This document shows, in pieces, positions 14,702 through 24,114 of a stretch of DNA of 55,233 bases (within the stretch, counting starts at the first letter, position 1; every line of letters starts with the position of its first letter). The notes below the pieces were generated by a model. The model saw only the letters and a program-made list of their open reading frames with translations, searched no databases and was not told where the DNA came from. The stretch comes from Halomonas smyrnensis AAD6 (GTDB taxonomy: Bacteria; Pseudomonadota; Gammaproteobacteria; Pseudomonadales; Halomonadaceae). The stretch covers positions 1 through 55,233 of the forward strand of contig NZ_AJKS02000019.1 in NCBI RefSeq assembly GCF_000265245.1, in the 5' to 3' direction. Position numbers and translations under genes: made by a program.

Positions 14702-17485
14702 TCAGGGCGGCGGCAGCCGCGTCAGGCTCTCCAGCGTGTGATCGAGTTCGCCGACCTCGCGTTCCCACAGCGTCGGCGAGACCGGGCCGGTGGCCAGCAG
14801 CTCGATCAGCACGCCGCGCAGCTCCTCGACCCGGGAGGGCGTGTGCCCGAGGGTCTCGTTGAGCCGCTCGACCTGGATGGCCAGCCGCAGCGGGTCGTCC
14901 TGGCGGTGGCTGGTGTCGCCGGCCAGCAGCGCCAGGTGGACGCGCAGCCGCGCCAGGCGCTCCTCGACCTCGGCGGCGGGAGGAGGATCGCGGCGGGCGG
15001 CGTTGCGCGTGTCGTGGGCCTTTCGCAGCGCGGCAGGCAGCTCGTCCGGGGCCGGCACCTCACGGGCGTCGTCGCCGTCCTGCGCGGCCGCATCCGCTTC
15101 CAGATGAGCCTCCAGCAGCGGCCGGGCCCGGCGCCAGCGCTCGACCACTTCGGCCAGCGCCAGGCGTGACAGCCGATCGCGGCGGGCGCGCACGATGCCG
15201 GACCAGCGGCGGCGCATGCCCTCGCCGCGACGCCCGGCGGGCAGCGGCTCCAGCGCCGCGGCTTCCTGGAGGGCCTCGTCGAGCGGCACCGTGTCGTCGC
15301 TGCGTACCGGCTGCCAGGCATCCAGGCGATCGATCAGCGCCTGCATGGCGTCGAGCCGGGCGCGGTTGCGCTGGGCCTGGTCGCTGCGGTCGGCGTCACG
15401 CTGGGCGAAGATCTCGTCGCACAGGTGGCGGAAGTCCCGCCACAGCGCCTGTTCTTCGCCCTTGGGCGCGCGACCCAGCTCGCGCCAGCGGCGCTGGAGG
15501 GCCTTGGCCTGCTCCGCGCGGCGTTTCGGTGGCTGGTCGCCGTCGCGCAGGTTCCGGGCCTCCTCGATCAGCCCGCGCTTGGCCTCGGCGATCTCGCCGG
15601 CGCGCTTCTCGATCAGCGCCTGGAGGGCGTGGCGGATGCGGCCGAAGCGGCGGCCGATGGCCTCGGATTCCGTGCGCGGCACCGGCGACAGTCGCCGCCA
15701 CTGCTGGCGGGCGCGGTCGCGGATCTCGCGCAGCGCGTCCGGATCGGCCGCGGCGGCGGGCTGGTCGAGCAGGTGCTCGAGCTGGTCGCACAGGGTCTGG
15801 CGGGCCGCCAGATTGGCCTGCCGCTGGCGGTCCTGATGGGTTCGCCACTCGCGCAGGCGTTCGTGGATGCGGTCGGAGGCGGCCCGGAAGGCGGTGGACT
15901 GTTCGCGGTTGGCGGCGGCGTCGCCCAGGTCTCGCCATTCCTTGACCAGCCGGCGGTGGCGGCGGTCGAGCTCGGCGTCGTCCAGTTCCTCGTCTTCGGC
16001 CAGGGCCTGGATGGCCTCGCACAGCTGGGTGCGCTTGGGCCCGGCGACGAAACCGCGCCAGTCGCGCAGCTCGGCCAGCCGGGCGCCGAGGCGCTTGAGC
16101 CGGGCGGCCGGCTCGCGGCGGCGGGCCTCGGGCAGGTGGTCGACCTGCTGGCGCAGGCTCTGGTGGAGCCGGTTCGCGCCCTTGAAGGCGCCGTTGTCGA
16201 GCAGCCGCTGCAGGCGGTCCAGGTCATCGCCGACGCGGGTCAGGCGGGCCTCGAGGTCGTCGGGCTCGGCCTCGTCGCCGGCCTCGTCGGCCAGGCGCCA
16301 GCCGGCGCGCTGCAGCAGCGGCGAGGGCGGCAGGTCATCGGGCCAGTCGCAGCCCTCGACGAGTTCGGCCAGCCGCTCATCGTCGCCGTCGCGCAGGGCG
16401 TGTTCGATGGCCTCGGCGCGCTCGTCGAGGCGCTCCCGGGCCTCGACGATGCGGGCGAAGTCCGCCAGCGCCGCGTCGTAGCGCTGGCGCAGCGCCTCGT
16501 CGGCGAGATGCTGTTCGGAGAGCGCCTGCCAGCGGGTCGCCAGCAGCTGCTTCTGGGCGCGCAGGCTGGCGATGTCCTGATCGGCCAGGCGTTCGCCGTG
16601 ATGCAGGCCGTCGAGGCTTTCTTCCAGGGCGTCGATCAGCGCCTCGCGGGCCTGGTCGGCGTCCTCGCGACGCCGTTCGGCGGCGTCCTGGGCCTGTTCG
16701 TGGGCCTCGTGGTCGCTGAGGGTCTTGCGGCAGCGCAGGCAGGCCTCCTGGTAGCGGCGCTCCTGCTCGGCGTCGGGGAGATCGGACAGGCTCGCCCATT
16801 CGCGCATCAGGTGGCGTAAGCGAGCGCCGAACATCGGCTCCCAGGTGGCGTGGCCGAGGGTCTCCAGCTTGCCCAGCAGCGCTTCGCGGCGTTCCCGAGC
16901 CTCGGCCAGCGAGGCCGCATCGGCACGCCGCCGCTGCAGGCGCTCCCGGGCCTGACGCATCACCTGGCGGTCGCGCCTGGCGCCCTGGATCAGGCGCTGC
17001 AGGCCGGCCTCGCTCTCGACCCGGGCCGCGGCCGCCTGGCGCACGGCGGCGATGCCGTTGTCGCAGGCCTGGCGGATCAGCATGTCCTCGTCGTCGAGGC
17101 GGGCGAGGGCGGCCAGGCGCAGCTGCTGATTGTCGCCTTCCAGGGCGATGCGCTCGGCCAGGGCGGTGTCGTCCAGGGCCTCGACCAGGGCGATGCGGGC
17201 GGGCAGGTCCAGCTCACCGGCGCGGCCGCTCAGTAGCCCCGCCAGCCGCTCGCGCAGTTCCGGGGTCTCGCCCCGTTGCTGGCGCAGGGCCAGCAGCCGC
17301 TGCGGGTCCTCGAGCCGGGCCAGCGCCTCGCGACGAACGCCGGGATCAGCGTCCGTCGCGAGGCGCTCGAGGTGGGCGAGCTGGGAGGCGTGTGCGGGGT
17401 CGAGGCGGGCAATGGCCTGGCGGCGCACCTCGGGGTCGGGGTGCTGCCAGCGGGGGGCGAACAGGCGGCGAAGGAGTCCTGACAT
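14702..17485 (-). CDS. Large DUF349 coiled-coil protein
   Basis: The 927-residue protein has HEAT-like repeats in about its first 200 residues (HPDPEVRRQAIARL, DPGVRREALARL) and then several DUF349 units, each a three-helix stretch with conserved Trp such as WEPMFGARLRHLMREW, LVKEWRDLGDAAANREQS and LQRRWRELGRAPKGEEQALW. It is strongly charged, Arg/Glu/Ala-rich, has no signal or membrane segment, and is expected to be a long helical cytoplasmic protein. DUF349 proteins have no settled function. It occupies the whole stretch between phaB and minC, and starts with its own promoter region. Confidence 0.85.
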   Translation of the reverse strand: MSGLLRRLFAPRWQHPDPEVRRQAIARLDPAHASQLAHLERLATDADPGVRREALARLEDPQRLLALRQQRGETPELRERLAGLLSGRAGELDLPARIALVEALDDTALAERIALEGDNQQLRLAALARLDDEDMLIRQACDNGIAAVRQAAAARVESEAGLQRLIQGARRDRQVMRQARERLQRRRADAASLAEARERREALLGKLETLGHATWEPMFGARLRHLMREWASLSDLPDAEQERRYQEACLRCRKTLSDHEAHEQAQDAAERRREDADQAREALIDALEESLDGLHHGERLADQDIASLRAQKQLLATRWQALSEQHLADEALRQRYDAALADFARIVEARERLDERAEAIEHALRDGDDERLAELVEGCDWPDDLPPSPLLQRAGWRLADEAGDEAEPDDLEARLTRVGDDLDRLQRLLDNGAFKGANRLHQSLRQQVDHLPEARRREPAARLKRLGARLAELRDWRGFVAGPKRTQLCEAIQALAEDEELDDAELDRRHRRLVKEWRDLGDAAANREQSTAFRAASDRIHERLREWRTHQDRQRQANLAARQTLCDQLEHLLDQPAAAADPDALREIRDRARQQWRRLSPVPRTESEAIGRRFGRIRHALQALIEKRAGEIAEAKRGLIEEARNLRDGDQPPKRRAEQAKALQRRWRELGRAPKGEEQALWRDFRHLCDEIFAQRDADRSDQAQRNRARLDAMQALIDRLDAWQPVRSDDTVPLDEALQEAAALEPLPAGRRGEGMRRRWSGIVRARRDRLSRLALAEVVERWRRARPLLEAHLEADAAAQDGDDAREVPAPDELPAALRKAHDTRNAARRDPPPAAEVEERLARLRVHLALLAGDTSHRQDDPLRLAIQVERLNETLGHTPSRVEELRGVLIELLATGPVSPTLWEREVGELDHTLESLTRLPPP

Positions 17486-17640
17486 GGGGGGTCCTGAGAT
17501 AGGCCGGCGAGCCTGGGTTGACGGACCGGCGCGCTGAAACGTGAGACGCCTCGCAATGGCGCGGTATCATTGATTTATCTAAGCATGCGGCGTGCCGCCA
17601 GTAAAAGGGCGCGATGCCCGACTGTAGCCGTTACGAGACA

Positions 17641-17670
17641 CTGACAAGTCGCCCGAGCGTGACATATGAT
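17641..17670 (+). promoter_or_regulatory. Candidate minCDE promoter
   Basis: CTGACA and TATGAT are separated by 18 bp, about 73 bp upstream of the minC start. The 17486-17743 intergenic region also contains a weaker minus-strand pair (TTTACT-17-TTAGAT) at roughly 17578-17606 that would serve the DUF349 gene. Confidence 0.5.
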
Positions 17671-17743
17671 CGGTTGCGGGATCGGGGGGACTCGCATAGC
17701 TTGTGAGCAGGTCCCCGACCATCATCCGACGTGGAGTTCGGCC

Positions 17744-18490
17744 ATGAGCCTCAAAGTGGACAGGGATGGGATGGCTTTCACCTTCAAGGGCGGCATGCTG
17801 CCGATGACGGTCATGGAACTGACCAGCGCCGACCCCGAACGCATTCGCGAACAGCTCGCCGGCAAGCTCAGCCAGTCACCCGCTTTCTTCCAGCACACCC
17901 CGGTGGTGCTCAGCGTCGAGCAGCTCGACGAGCCGCATCTGGCGCTCGAGCGCATATGCGCCGTGTGCCGGGCCCACAAGCTGCTGCCGGTGGCGGTGCG
18001 CGGCGGGACGGACCCGGTCAAGCAGTCGTCCTGGGCGCTGGGGCTCGGCTGGTTTCCGCCTCAGGAGGCCGGCCGGCCGCGCACCCTGGAGAGCGTGCCG
18101 ACCGCCGACGAGCCGGTGGAAGAGGCGCCCGTGGTGGACGAGCCGGCCCCGGCCGCCGGCGCGGTGGGCCGCATCTATCGCGGCACGGTCCGCTCCGGGC
18201 AGCAGGTCACCGCGCCGGAGGGCGATCTGGTCGTCGTGGGCGCGGTCAATGCCGGCGCCGAGGTGCTGGCCGGGGGCAGCGTCCATGTCTATGGCGCCCT
18301 GCGCGGCAGGGCCCTGGCCGGCATCCACGGCGATGCCGGGGCGGCGATCTTCTGCCGCGAGCTGCGCGCCGAGCTGCTCTCGGTGGCCGGCAACTACAAG
18401 CGGCTGGAGGACATCGATCCCCGGCTGCTGGGCACCGGGGTTCAGGTGCGCCTGGACCACGATCAGCTGGGCATCGCCCCGCTGGACTGA
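17744..18490 (+). CDS. minC: Septum site-determining protein MinC
   Basis: The 248-residue protein has the two MinC domains: an N-terminal FtsZ-antagonising α/β domain (about residues 1-110) and a C-terminal right-handed β-helix (about 140-245) with GRIYRGTVRSGQQV, VVVGAVNAGAEVLAGG and VHVYGALRGRALAGIHGD, which dimerises and binds MinD. An acidic Pro/Glu/Val-rich linker joins them. With MinD and MinE it keeps the Z-ring at midcell. First gene of minCDE; ATG 17744 follows GTGGAG. A 73-bp gap separates it from minD. Confidence 0.95.
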   Translation: MSLKVDRDGMAFTFKGGMLPMTVMELTSADPERIREQLAGKLSQSPAFFQHTPVVLSVEQLDEPHLALERICAVCRAHKLLPVAVRGGTDPVKQSSWALGLGWFPPQEAGRPRTLESVPTADEPVEEAPVVDEPAPAAGAVGRIYRGTVRSGQQVTAPEGDLVVVGAVNAGAEVLAGGSVHVYGALRGRALAGIHGDAGAAIFCRELRAELLSVAGNYKRLEDIDPRLLGTGVQVRLDHDQLGIAPLD

Positions 18491-18563
18491 TGCGCGGGCG
18501 ACGATTCGGCGGCTCGCCGGTGCGGGTCGCCCTCTCCATTACATGACAGACAGGATGTGACAC

Positions 18564-19382
18564 TTGGCCAAGATCATCGTTGTGACCTCCGGCAAGGGCG
18601 GGGTCGGCAAGACAACCAGTGCGGCCGCCATCGCGACGGGCCTGGCGCTGCGGGGCCAGAAGACCGCGGTCATCGACTTCGACGTGGGGCTGCGTAATCT
18701 CGACCTGATCATGGGCTGCGAGCGACGCGTGGTCTATGACCTGGTCAACGTCATCCAGGGCGAGGCCGGGCTCAATCAGGCGCTGATCCGCGACAAGCGG
18801 GTCGACAACCTGCATATCCTGCCGGCCTCCCAGACCCGCGACAAGGACGCCCTGACGCTGGAAGGTGTCGAGACCGTGCTCAACACGCTGAACAAGGACT
18901 TCGACTACATCGTCTGCGATTCCCCGGCGGGCATCGAGCGCGGCGCCCAGCTGGCGATGTACTTCGCCGACGAGGCGATCGTGGTCACCAACCCCGAGGT
19001 CTCCTCGGTGCGCGACTCCGACCGCATCCTCGGGCTGCTGTCCTCCAAGACCCGGCGCGCCGAGCGCGGCGAGGAGCCGATCAAGGAGCACCTGCTGATC
19101 ACCCGCTACAACCCGAACCGGGTCGACAGCGGTGACATGCTCAATCTCGAGGACATTCAGGAGATCCTGGCCATCAAGCTGGTCGGCCTGATTCCCGAGT
19201 CCGAGGCGGTGCTGCGGGCCTCGAACCAGGGTGTGCCGGTCACCCATGACGATCAGAGCGATGCGGGCCAGGCCTATTCCGACACCGTGGCCCGCCTGAT
19301 GGAAGAAGACGTGCCGCTGCGGTTCCACCAGTATCAGAAGAAGGGGCTGCTCAGCCGCATGTTCGGAGGAAATCGCCGGTGA
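18564..19382 (+). CDS. minD: Septum site-determining ATPase MinD
   Basis: The 272-residue ParA/MinD-type ATPase begins [18 protein letters not shown] with the deviant Walker A (Lys11-Thr18), followed by [18 protein letters not shown] and [12 protein letters not shown]. It ends in the amphipathic membrane-targeting helix [10 protein letters not shown]. MinD binds membrane in the ATP form, recruits MinC and is released by MinE. The start is TTG at 18564, with AGGA 8 nt upstream; no ATG or GTG gives the conserved N-terminus. minE begins inside the minD stop codon. Confidence 0.97.
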   Translation: MAKIIVVTSGKGGVGKTTSAAAIATGLALRGQKTAVIDFDVGLRNLDLIMGCERRVVYDLVNVIQGEAGLNQALIRDKRVDNLHILPASQTRDKDALTLEGVETVLNTLNKDFDYIVCDSPAGIERGAQLAMYFADEAIVVTNPEVSSVRDSDRILGLLSSKTRRAERGEEPIKEHLLITRYNPNRVDSGDMLNLEDIQEILAIKLVGLIPESEAVLRASNQGVPVTHDDQSDAGQAYSDTVARLMEEDVPLRFHQYQKKGLLSRMFGGNRR

Positions 19383-19630
19383 AGCTACTCGAATTCCTGA
19401 AGCGCGAGCGCAAGAAATCCGCCTCCGTCGCCAAGGAGCGGTTGCAGATCATCGTCGCGCACGAGCGCAGCCAGCGCGGTCAGCCGGACTACATGCCGAT
19501 GCTCGAGCAGGAGCTGCTGGAGGTGATTCGCCGCTACGTCCAGGTCGACGACGAGGCGGTCAACATCTCCCTCGACAGCGAGGACAACTGTTCGGTGCTG
19601 GAGCTCAACGTCACCCTGCCCAGAGGCTGA
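19379..19630 (+). CDS. minE: Cell division topological specificity factor MinE
   Basis: The 83-residue MinE starts with GTG overlapping the minD stop (GTGA). The N-terminal amphipathic segment [30 protein letters not shown] is the anti-MinCD and membrane-binding part, and the C-terminal half is the β-strand dimer/topology domain ending in [19 protein letters not shown]. It stimulates MinD ATPase and drives pole-to-pole oscillation. Length and order are typical. Confidence 0.96.
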   Translation: MKLLEFLKRERKKSASVAKERLQIIVAHERSQRGQPDYMPMLEQELLEVIRRYVQVDDEAVNISLDSEDNCSVLELNVTLPRG

Positions 19631-19649
19631 GCGGCGGCTGAGTCGTCGT

Positions 19650-19679
19650 GCCCCCTGTGCTAGGCTTGGGGGCCGTTTT
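19650..19679 (+). terminator. Weak terminator after minE
   Basis: A 6-bp GC stem (19650-19655 with 19668-19673) is followed by GTTTTC, 20 nt past minE. The stem is short and the loop is 12 nt, so read-through into sbcB is likely. Confidence 0.35.
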
Positions 19680-19705
19680 CCTATGCCCGCTCGGAGAGCT
19701 CGCCC

Positions 19706-21196
19706 ATGGCGAAGTCGCAAGCCGCCCCCCTGACCTTCCTCTGGCACGACTACGAGACCTTCGGGGCCGACCCGCGCCGCGATCGGCCCTCCCAGTTCGC
19801 GGCGATTCGCACCGACGCCGAGTTCAACGAGATCGGCGAGCCCATCGAGCTGTTCTGCAAGCCCGCCGACGACTACCTGCCGCATCCCCAGGCCTGCCTG
19901 ATCACCGGTATCACGCCCCAGCAGGCGCGCCGCCGTGGGCTTCCCGAGGCCGAGTTCGCCGGTCGGGTGATGGACGCCATGAGCCAGCCCGGCACCTGCG
20001 TGGTGGGCTACAACAACGTGCGCTTCGACGACGAGGTCGGCCGGCACCTGTTCTACCGCAACCTGCTCGATCCCTATGCCCGGGAGTGGCAGAACGGCAA
20101 CTCGCGCTGGGACCTGATCGACGTGGTGCGGGCCTTCCACGCCCTGCGTCCCGAGGGCATCGAGTGGCCGACCCGCGAGGACGGCTCGCCGAGCTTCAAG
20201 CTCGAGCATCTGACCGCCGCCAACGGCATCGAGCATGCCGGCGCCCACGATGCCCTGGCCGACGTGCGGGCGACCATCGCCCTGGCCAAGCGGCTTCGCG
20301 ACAGCAACGCCAAGCTCTTCGATTACCTGCTGGCCCAGCGCGGCAAGCGCCAGGTGGCGCGCCAGCTCGACGTGCCGGGCCGCAAGCCGGTGCTGCACGT
20401 CTCGCGGCGTTATCCGGCCAGCCGGGGCTGCAGCGCGCTGGTGATGCCGCTGGCCGAGCATCCCACCAATCCCAACGGGGTGATCGTCTACGACCTCTCG
20501 GTGGACCCCGAGCCGCTGCTGACGCTGACGCCCGAGCAGATTCGCGAGCGGGTCTTCGTCAGCAACGACGACCTGGCTGAGGGCGAGTCGCGCATCCCGC
20601 TCAAGGTCATCCACATCAACAAGTGTCCGGTGGTGCTGCCCGCCAGCGCGCTCAAGGACGTCGCCGGCCCCCGCCAGGGCGAGTACGGCGATATCGTCGA
20701 GCGCCTCGGCCTGGACATGGCCGCCTGTCGCCGCCACTGGAAGACCCTGGCCGATCATCCCGAGGTCATCGCCCGGGTCGGCGAGGTGTTCGCCGCGCCG
20801 CCGCCCGAGCCGCCCCACGATCCCGACCTGATGCTCTACGCCGGCGGCTTCTTCTCGCCCTCGGACCGCCAGCAGATGGAGCGGGTGCGCGCCGCCGATC
20901 CCTGGGATCTGGTGGGCGCCGGCTTCGCCTTCCAGGATCCGCGGTTGGAGGAGATGCTGTTCCGCTACCGCGCGCGCAGCTATCCGGACACTCTGACCGG
21001 CGAGGAGCAGGCGCGCTGGGAGGCCTTCCGCTGGGAGCGCATGAACGACGCCGCCGTGGCCGGCTTCACGCTCAAGGAGTTCGCCCGCGAGATCGATCGC
21101 CTGAACCAGGGCGCGCTCGGCGACCGCGAGCGCCAGATCCTCGAGGAGCTGGTGATGCACGTGGAGGCGATGATGCCGGCCCAGGCCTTCGGCTGA
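19706..21196 (+). CDS. sbcB: Exodeoxyribonuclease I
   Basis: The 496-residue protein is full-length exonuclease I. The DEDDh motifs are seen at FLWHDYETFGADP (Asp and Glu), VVGYNNVRFDDEV and EHAGAHDALADVRAT (His and Asp). The SH3-like domain and C-terminal helical region follow, ending with ANGIEHA-type and RQILEELVMHVEAM helices. It degrades single-stranded DNA 3' to 5' and interacts with SSB in repair and recombination. It follows minE by 75 bp on the same strand; a strong terminator ends it. Confidence 0.95.
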   Translation: MAKSQAAPLTFLWHDYETFGADPRRDRPSQFAAIRTDAEFNEIGEPIELFCKPADDYLPHPQACLITGITPQQARRRGLPEAEFAGRVMDAMSQPGTCVVGYNNVRFDDEVGRHLFYRNLLDPYAREWQNGNSRWDLIDVVRAFHALRPEGIEWPTREDGSPSFKLEHLTAANGIEHAGAHDALADVRATIALAKRLRDSNAKLFDYLLAQRGKRQVARQLDVPGRKPVLHVSRRYPASRGCSALVMPLAEHPTNPNGVIVYDLSVDPEPLLTLTPEQIRERVFVSNDDLAEGESRIPLKVIHINKCPVVLPASALKDVAGPRQGEYGDIVERLGLDMAACRRHWKTLADHPEVIARVGEVFAAPPPEPPHDPDLMLYAGGFFSPSDRQQMERVRAADPWDLVGAGFAFQDPRLEEMLFRYRARSYPDTLTGEEQARWEAFRWERMNDAAVAGFTLKEFAREIDRLNQGALGDRERQILEELVMHVEAMMPAQAFG

Positions 21197-21223
21197 CCCG
21201 ACGCCCCCTTTCGTTGCCCGTGA

Positions 21224-21259
21224 ACGACGACGCCCGGCCAAGCGGCCGGGCGTCGTCGT
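21224..21259. terminator. Long hairpin between sbcB and the pitrilysin gene
   Basis: A perfect 16-bp stem (21224-21239 with 21244-21259) and AAGC loop separate two converging genes. The T tract is poor but the stem is among the longest in the window; likely bidirectional. Confidence 0.7.
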
Positions 21260-21276
21260 GTCGGGGAAGAGAGCCC

Positions 21277-24114
21277 TCAGTCGTCGCCGTCGGGCAGCGG
21301 CGGCAGGTCGGCCTTGAGCGCCATGACGTCGCTGGCGGCGTCGCCCGGGTCGTGGGTGATCTGCACCGCGGCGCCGTCGACCAGGCTCGGCCACAGCTCG
21401 CGCAGCGCCTCGGGCGTCACCGTCAGGGCGCGTTCGGCCAGGCGCCGGCGGCGCTCGAAGTCGCCGTCGCTGACGGCCAGGGCCTGCCACAGCCGGTTGG
21501 TGCGGGCCGAGAGGCTGGGGTCGCGGGTCAGCAGGTCGTCGTGGACCGCCTGGCGATAGGGCGCCAGGGCCGCGTCGTCGAGCTCGCCCAGGCGCTCGCC
21601 GAAGCCGCTCAGGAAGGCGTCGATGCGTTGCTGGATGGTGGCGCTGTCGGTGCCGGGGGACTGCACCAGGAAGCCGAGGCCCGGGGCGTCGAGCAGCGGC
21701 CGGTAGCCGGCGTTGACCACGTAGCCGAGCTGCTGCTCGGTGCGCAGCTGCTGATAGAAGGGCGTCTCCAGCAGGCGGCCGAGCACCGCCAGGCGGGCCT
21801 GGCTGTCCAGCGAGCGGTCCGGCCCCTGGAGATAGCGCATCACCAGGTATTCGTCGCGGGCGGTGTCAGGGGTCAGCGCCGGCAGGCCCTCGCCGACGCG
21901 CAGCGGCGTCAGCTCGGGGATCGCTGAGGTCGGCAGCCGCGGCGACAGGGCCTCGGCCACCGCCCGGGCCTGACGGGTCGCCGCCTCGGTTTCCTGGTTG
22001 CCCACGGCCATGGCCTCCAGGTGCAGGTCGGCCAGGAAGTCGTCGCGGAAGGCGCGCAGCGCCTCGGCGTCCAGCGCGTCGCTGGCGTCGAGCAGCGCCT
22101 CCGGTGACCACTGCGGGCGGATCAGCGCCTCGGTCAGGGTGCGGCCGGCCTGGCGATAGAGATCGTCCTGGGGCGCGTTGCGCCAGCGCTGGCGTAGCTG
22201 GTGGCGGACCCGGGCGACGTCGGCGGCCTCGATGGTGCCGTGCTGCAGCTGCTCGAGCACCCGCTCGATCAGCGCCTGCTGACCGTCACGCCAGCCGGAG
22301 AACGACAGGGTGATGCCGCGGGCGTGGGCATAGGCCTCGAAGCCGTGGCCGGCCAGGCGGGCAGGGTAGAGCGCCTCGTTGAGGCTGTCGCCGAGCCAGC
22401 CGGCGAGCAGGCGCGACAGGGCGGCGTCCCGTGCGTCGCGGCTGGCATCGGGGTGCTGCAGGCTGAAGCGCCACTCGACCCGCGGCGTGTCGAAGCTGTC
22501 GTCGCGCATCTGCCAGAAGGCGAACTCGGGCGTGTCGATGCGCTGCACCGGCGCCTCGTCCTTGCCGTCCAGCAGGGTGAGGTCCTCGGCCACGTAGGGG
22601 TTGGGCTCGGGCAGCGCGAGGCCGGTCAGGGGCTCGGCCTCGCCGGCGCCGGGGTCGGCCGGCGACCAGCCGACGTCGAACCAGGGCGTCTGCTCGTCGC
22701 CCTCGACCTCGGGGCCGCTGTACAGGCGCAGCATGTTGGCGGGGCGCAGCGCGTCCAGCCATTCGTTGATGCGCTCGGCGTCGAAGCCATCCATGCGATA
22801 GGGGGCGTAGATGACGTCCTCGAGCGGATAGCGGGACAGGCCGGTGGCCAGACGCATGGCGGTGTTCAGGGCGCTGCCGTGCTCCTGGAAGCGGAAGTCC
22901 TGCTCGGCGAGGCGGGCCTGCTCGTCGTAGCGCCAGGCCTCGACGCCGTGGTCGCGGATCGCGGCGATGGCGGCGAACAGGCTGGCCTGGATGCGGTCGC
23001 GGTGCTTCGCGCCCTCCGGCGTCAGGCTGATGTCGACGCTGAACAGCGCGTCGTCGCCGTCGCCGCGGGTGGTGCCGGCGGAGAGGCCGTCGGCCCAGCC
23101 GGCCTCGCGCAGGGCGTCGAGCAGGCTGCCCTCGCCCTCGTGGCCCAGCAGATTGGCCAGATAGCTGGCCGGCTTCAGGCGATAGGCCGTCTCGGGATCG
23201 GGGGTCGGGAAGTAGAAGGTCAGGCGGCGGTCGTCACGCAGCGAATGCAGCTCGGCGGCGGCGGGCGTCTGCGCCGGCGTCGCCAGCGGGGTGGCGATCT
23301 CGGGGCGCGACAGGCCGCGGTCGGGGACGTCGGCGAAGTCCTCGCGCACCAGGCGCTCGATCTCGTCGAGGGGCTGGGGCGCGACCACCGCCAGGTGCAT
23401 GACGTTGGCGCCGTAGTGCCGCTGGTAGAAGTCGATCACGCGCTGGCGCAGCGGCGGCTCGCCCTCCGGCCGCTCGGCCAGGGTCTCGTTGCTGCCCACC
23501 GAGAAGCGGGTCGTCGGGTGTTCCGGGTTCAGCAGCGCCGCGAGCACCGAGGCGTGGCGGCGGCCGGCATTGCGCTTGCGGGCCTGGTACTCGGAGTGCA
23601 CCACCTGGCGCTCGCTGGCCAGCCGGTCGGCGTTGAACAGCGGGTCGACGAAGAAGTGGCTGAAGCGGTCCAGGGTGCCGTCCAGGGCCTCGGGGTCCAC
23701 CGAGAAGAAATAGTTGGTGTCCTGGGAGGCGGTGTAGGCGTTGTGCTGGCCGCCGTGGCGCGACAGGTAGCTCTGGTAGGCGTCGGCCTCGGGATAGGCC
23801 TCGGTGCCGAGGAACAGCATGTGTTCCAGGTAGTGGGCCAGGCCGGCCAGGTCGTCCGGGTCCTGGGCGCTGCCTACGTCCACGTTCAGCGAGGCGGCGG
23901 CCTTGTCCGCCTCGGGGTCGCTGACCAGCAGCACGGTGAGGCCGTTGTCCAGCGTCAGCGTCCGGTAGTCGCGATCGTCCGAGGGGCTGGTGAGCGGGGT
24001 GTCGACCGTCGCCGGCGCCTCGTCGGCGGCGGCCGGCGGGGCGGCGAGCGCCGGCAGCAGGGCCGAGGCCAGGGCGAGGGGCAGCGCCAGGCGAGGGCGG
24101 AAGTATCGGATCAT
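21277..24114 (-). CDS. Periplasmic insulinase-type metalloprotease (pitrilysin/protease III-like)
   Basis: The ~945-residue M16 protease has a signal peptide (LPLALASALLPALAAPPAAA), then the inverted zinc motif HYLEHMLFLG (His94, Glu97, His98) and the downstream Glu region ERQVVHSEYQARKRN. Four M16 half-domains follow, matching the single-chain pitrilysin/insulin-degrading enzyme size. It should degrade small peptides in the periplasm. ATG 24114 has AGGAG at 5-nt spacing; ATG 24117 one codon upstream overlaps the SRAP stop (ATGA) and is equally possible. Either way translation is coupled to the upstream SRAP-like gene. Confidence 0.88.
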   Translation of the reverse strand: MIRYFRPRLALPLALASALLPALAAPPAAADEAPATVDTPLTSPSDDRDYRTLTLDNGLTVLLVSDPEADKAAASLNVDVGSAQDPDDLAGLAHYLEHMLFLGTEAYPEADAYQSYLSRHGGQHNAYTASQDTNYFFSVDPEALDGTLDRFSHFFVDPLFNADRLASERQVVHSEYQARKRNAGRRHASVLAALLNPEHPTTRFSVGSNETLAERPEGEPPLRQRVIDFYQRHYGANVMHLAVVAPQPLDEIERLVREDFADVPDRGLSRPEIATPLATPAQTPAAAELHSLRDDRRLTFYFPTPDPETAYRLKPASYLANLLGHEGEGSLLDALREAGWADGLSAGTTRGDGDDALFSVDISLTPEGAKHRDRIQASLFAAIAAIRDHGVEAWRYDEQARLAEQDFRFQEHGSALNTAMRLATGLSRYPLEDVIYAPYRMDGFDAERINEWLDALRPANMLRLYSGPEVEGDEQTPWFDVGWSPADPGAGEAEPLTGLALPEPNPYVAEDLTLLDGKDEAPVQRIDTPEFAFWQMRDDSFDTPRVEWRFSLQHPDASRDARDAALSRLLAGWLGDSLNEALYPARLAGHGFEAYAHARGITLSFSGWRDGQQALIERVLEQLQHGTIEAADVARVRHQLRQRWRNAPQDDLYRQAGRTLTEALIRPQWSPEALLDASDALDAEALRAFRDDFLADLHLEAMAVGNQETEAATRQARAVAEALSPRLPTSAIPELTPLRVGEGLPALTPDTARDEYLVMRYLQGPDRSLDSQARLAVLGRLLETPFYQQLRTEQQLGYVVNAGYRPLLDAPGLGFLVQSPGTDSATIQQRIDAFLSGFGERLGELDDAALAPYRQAVHDDLLTRDPSLSARTNRLWQALAVSDGDFERRRRLAERALTVTPEALRELWPSLVDGAAVQITHDPGDAASDVMALKADLPPLPDGDD

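Noticed and set aside
15425..16819. A 464-codon open frame opposite the DUF349 gene
   Set aside because: It is the antisense shadow of a GC-rich Arg/Glu/Ala gene; no family resemblance, and the minus-strand DUF349 protein is clearly real.
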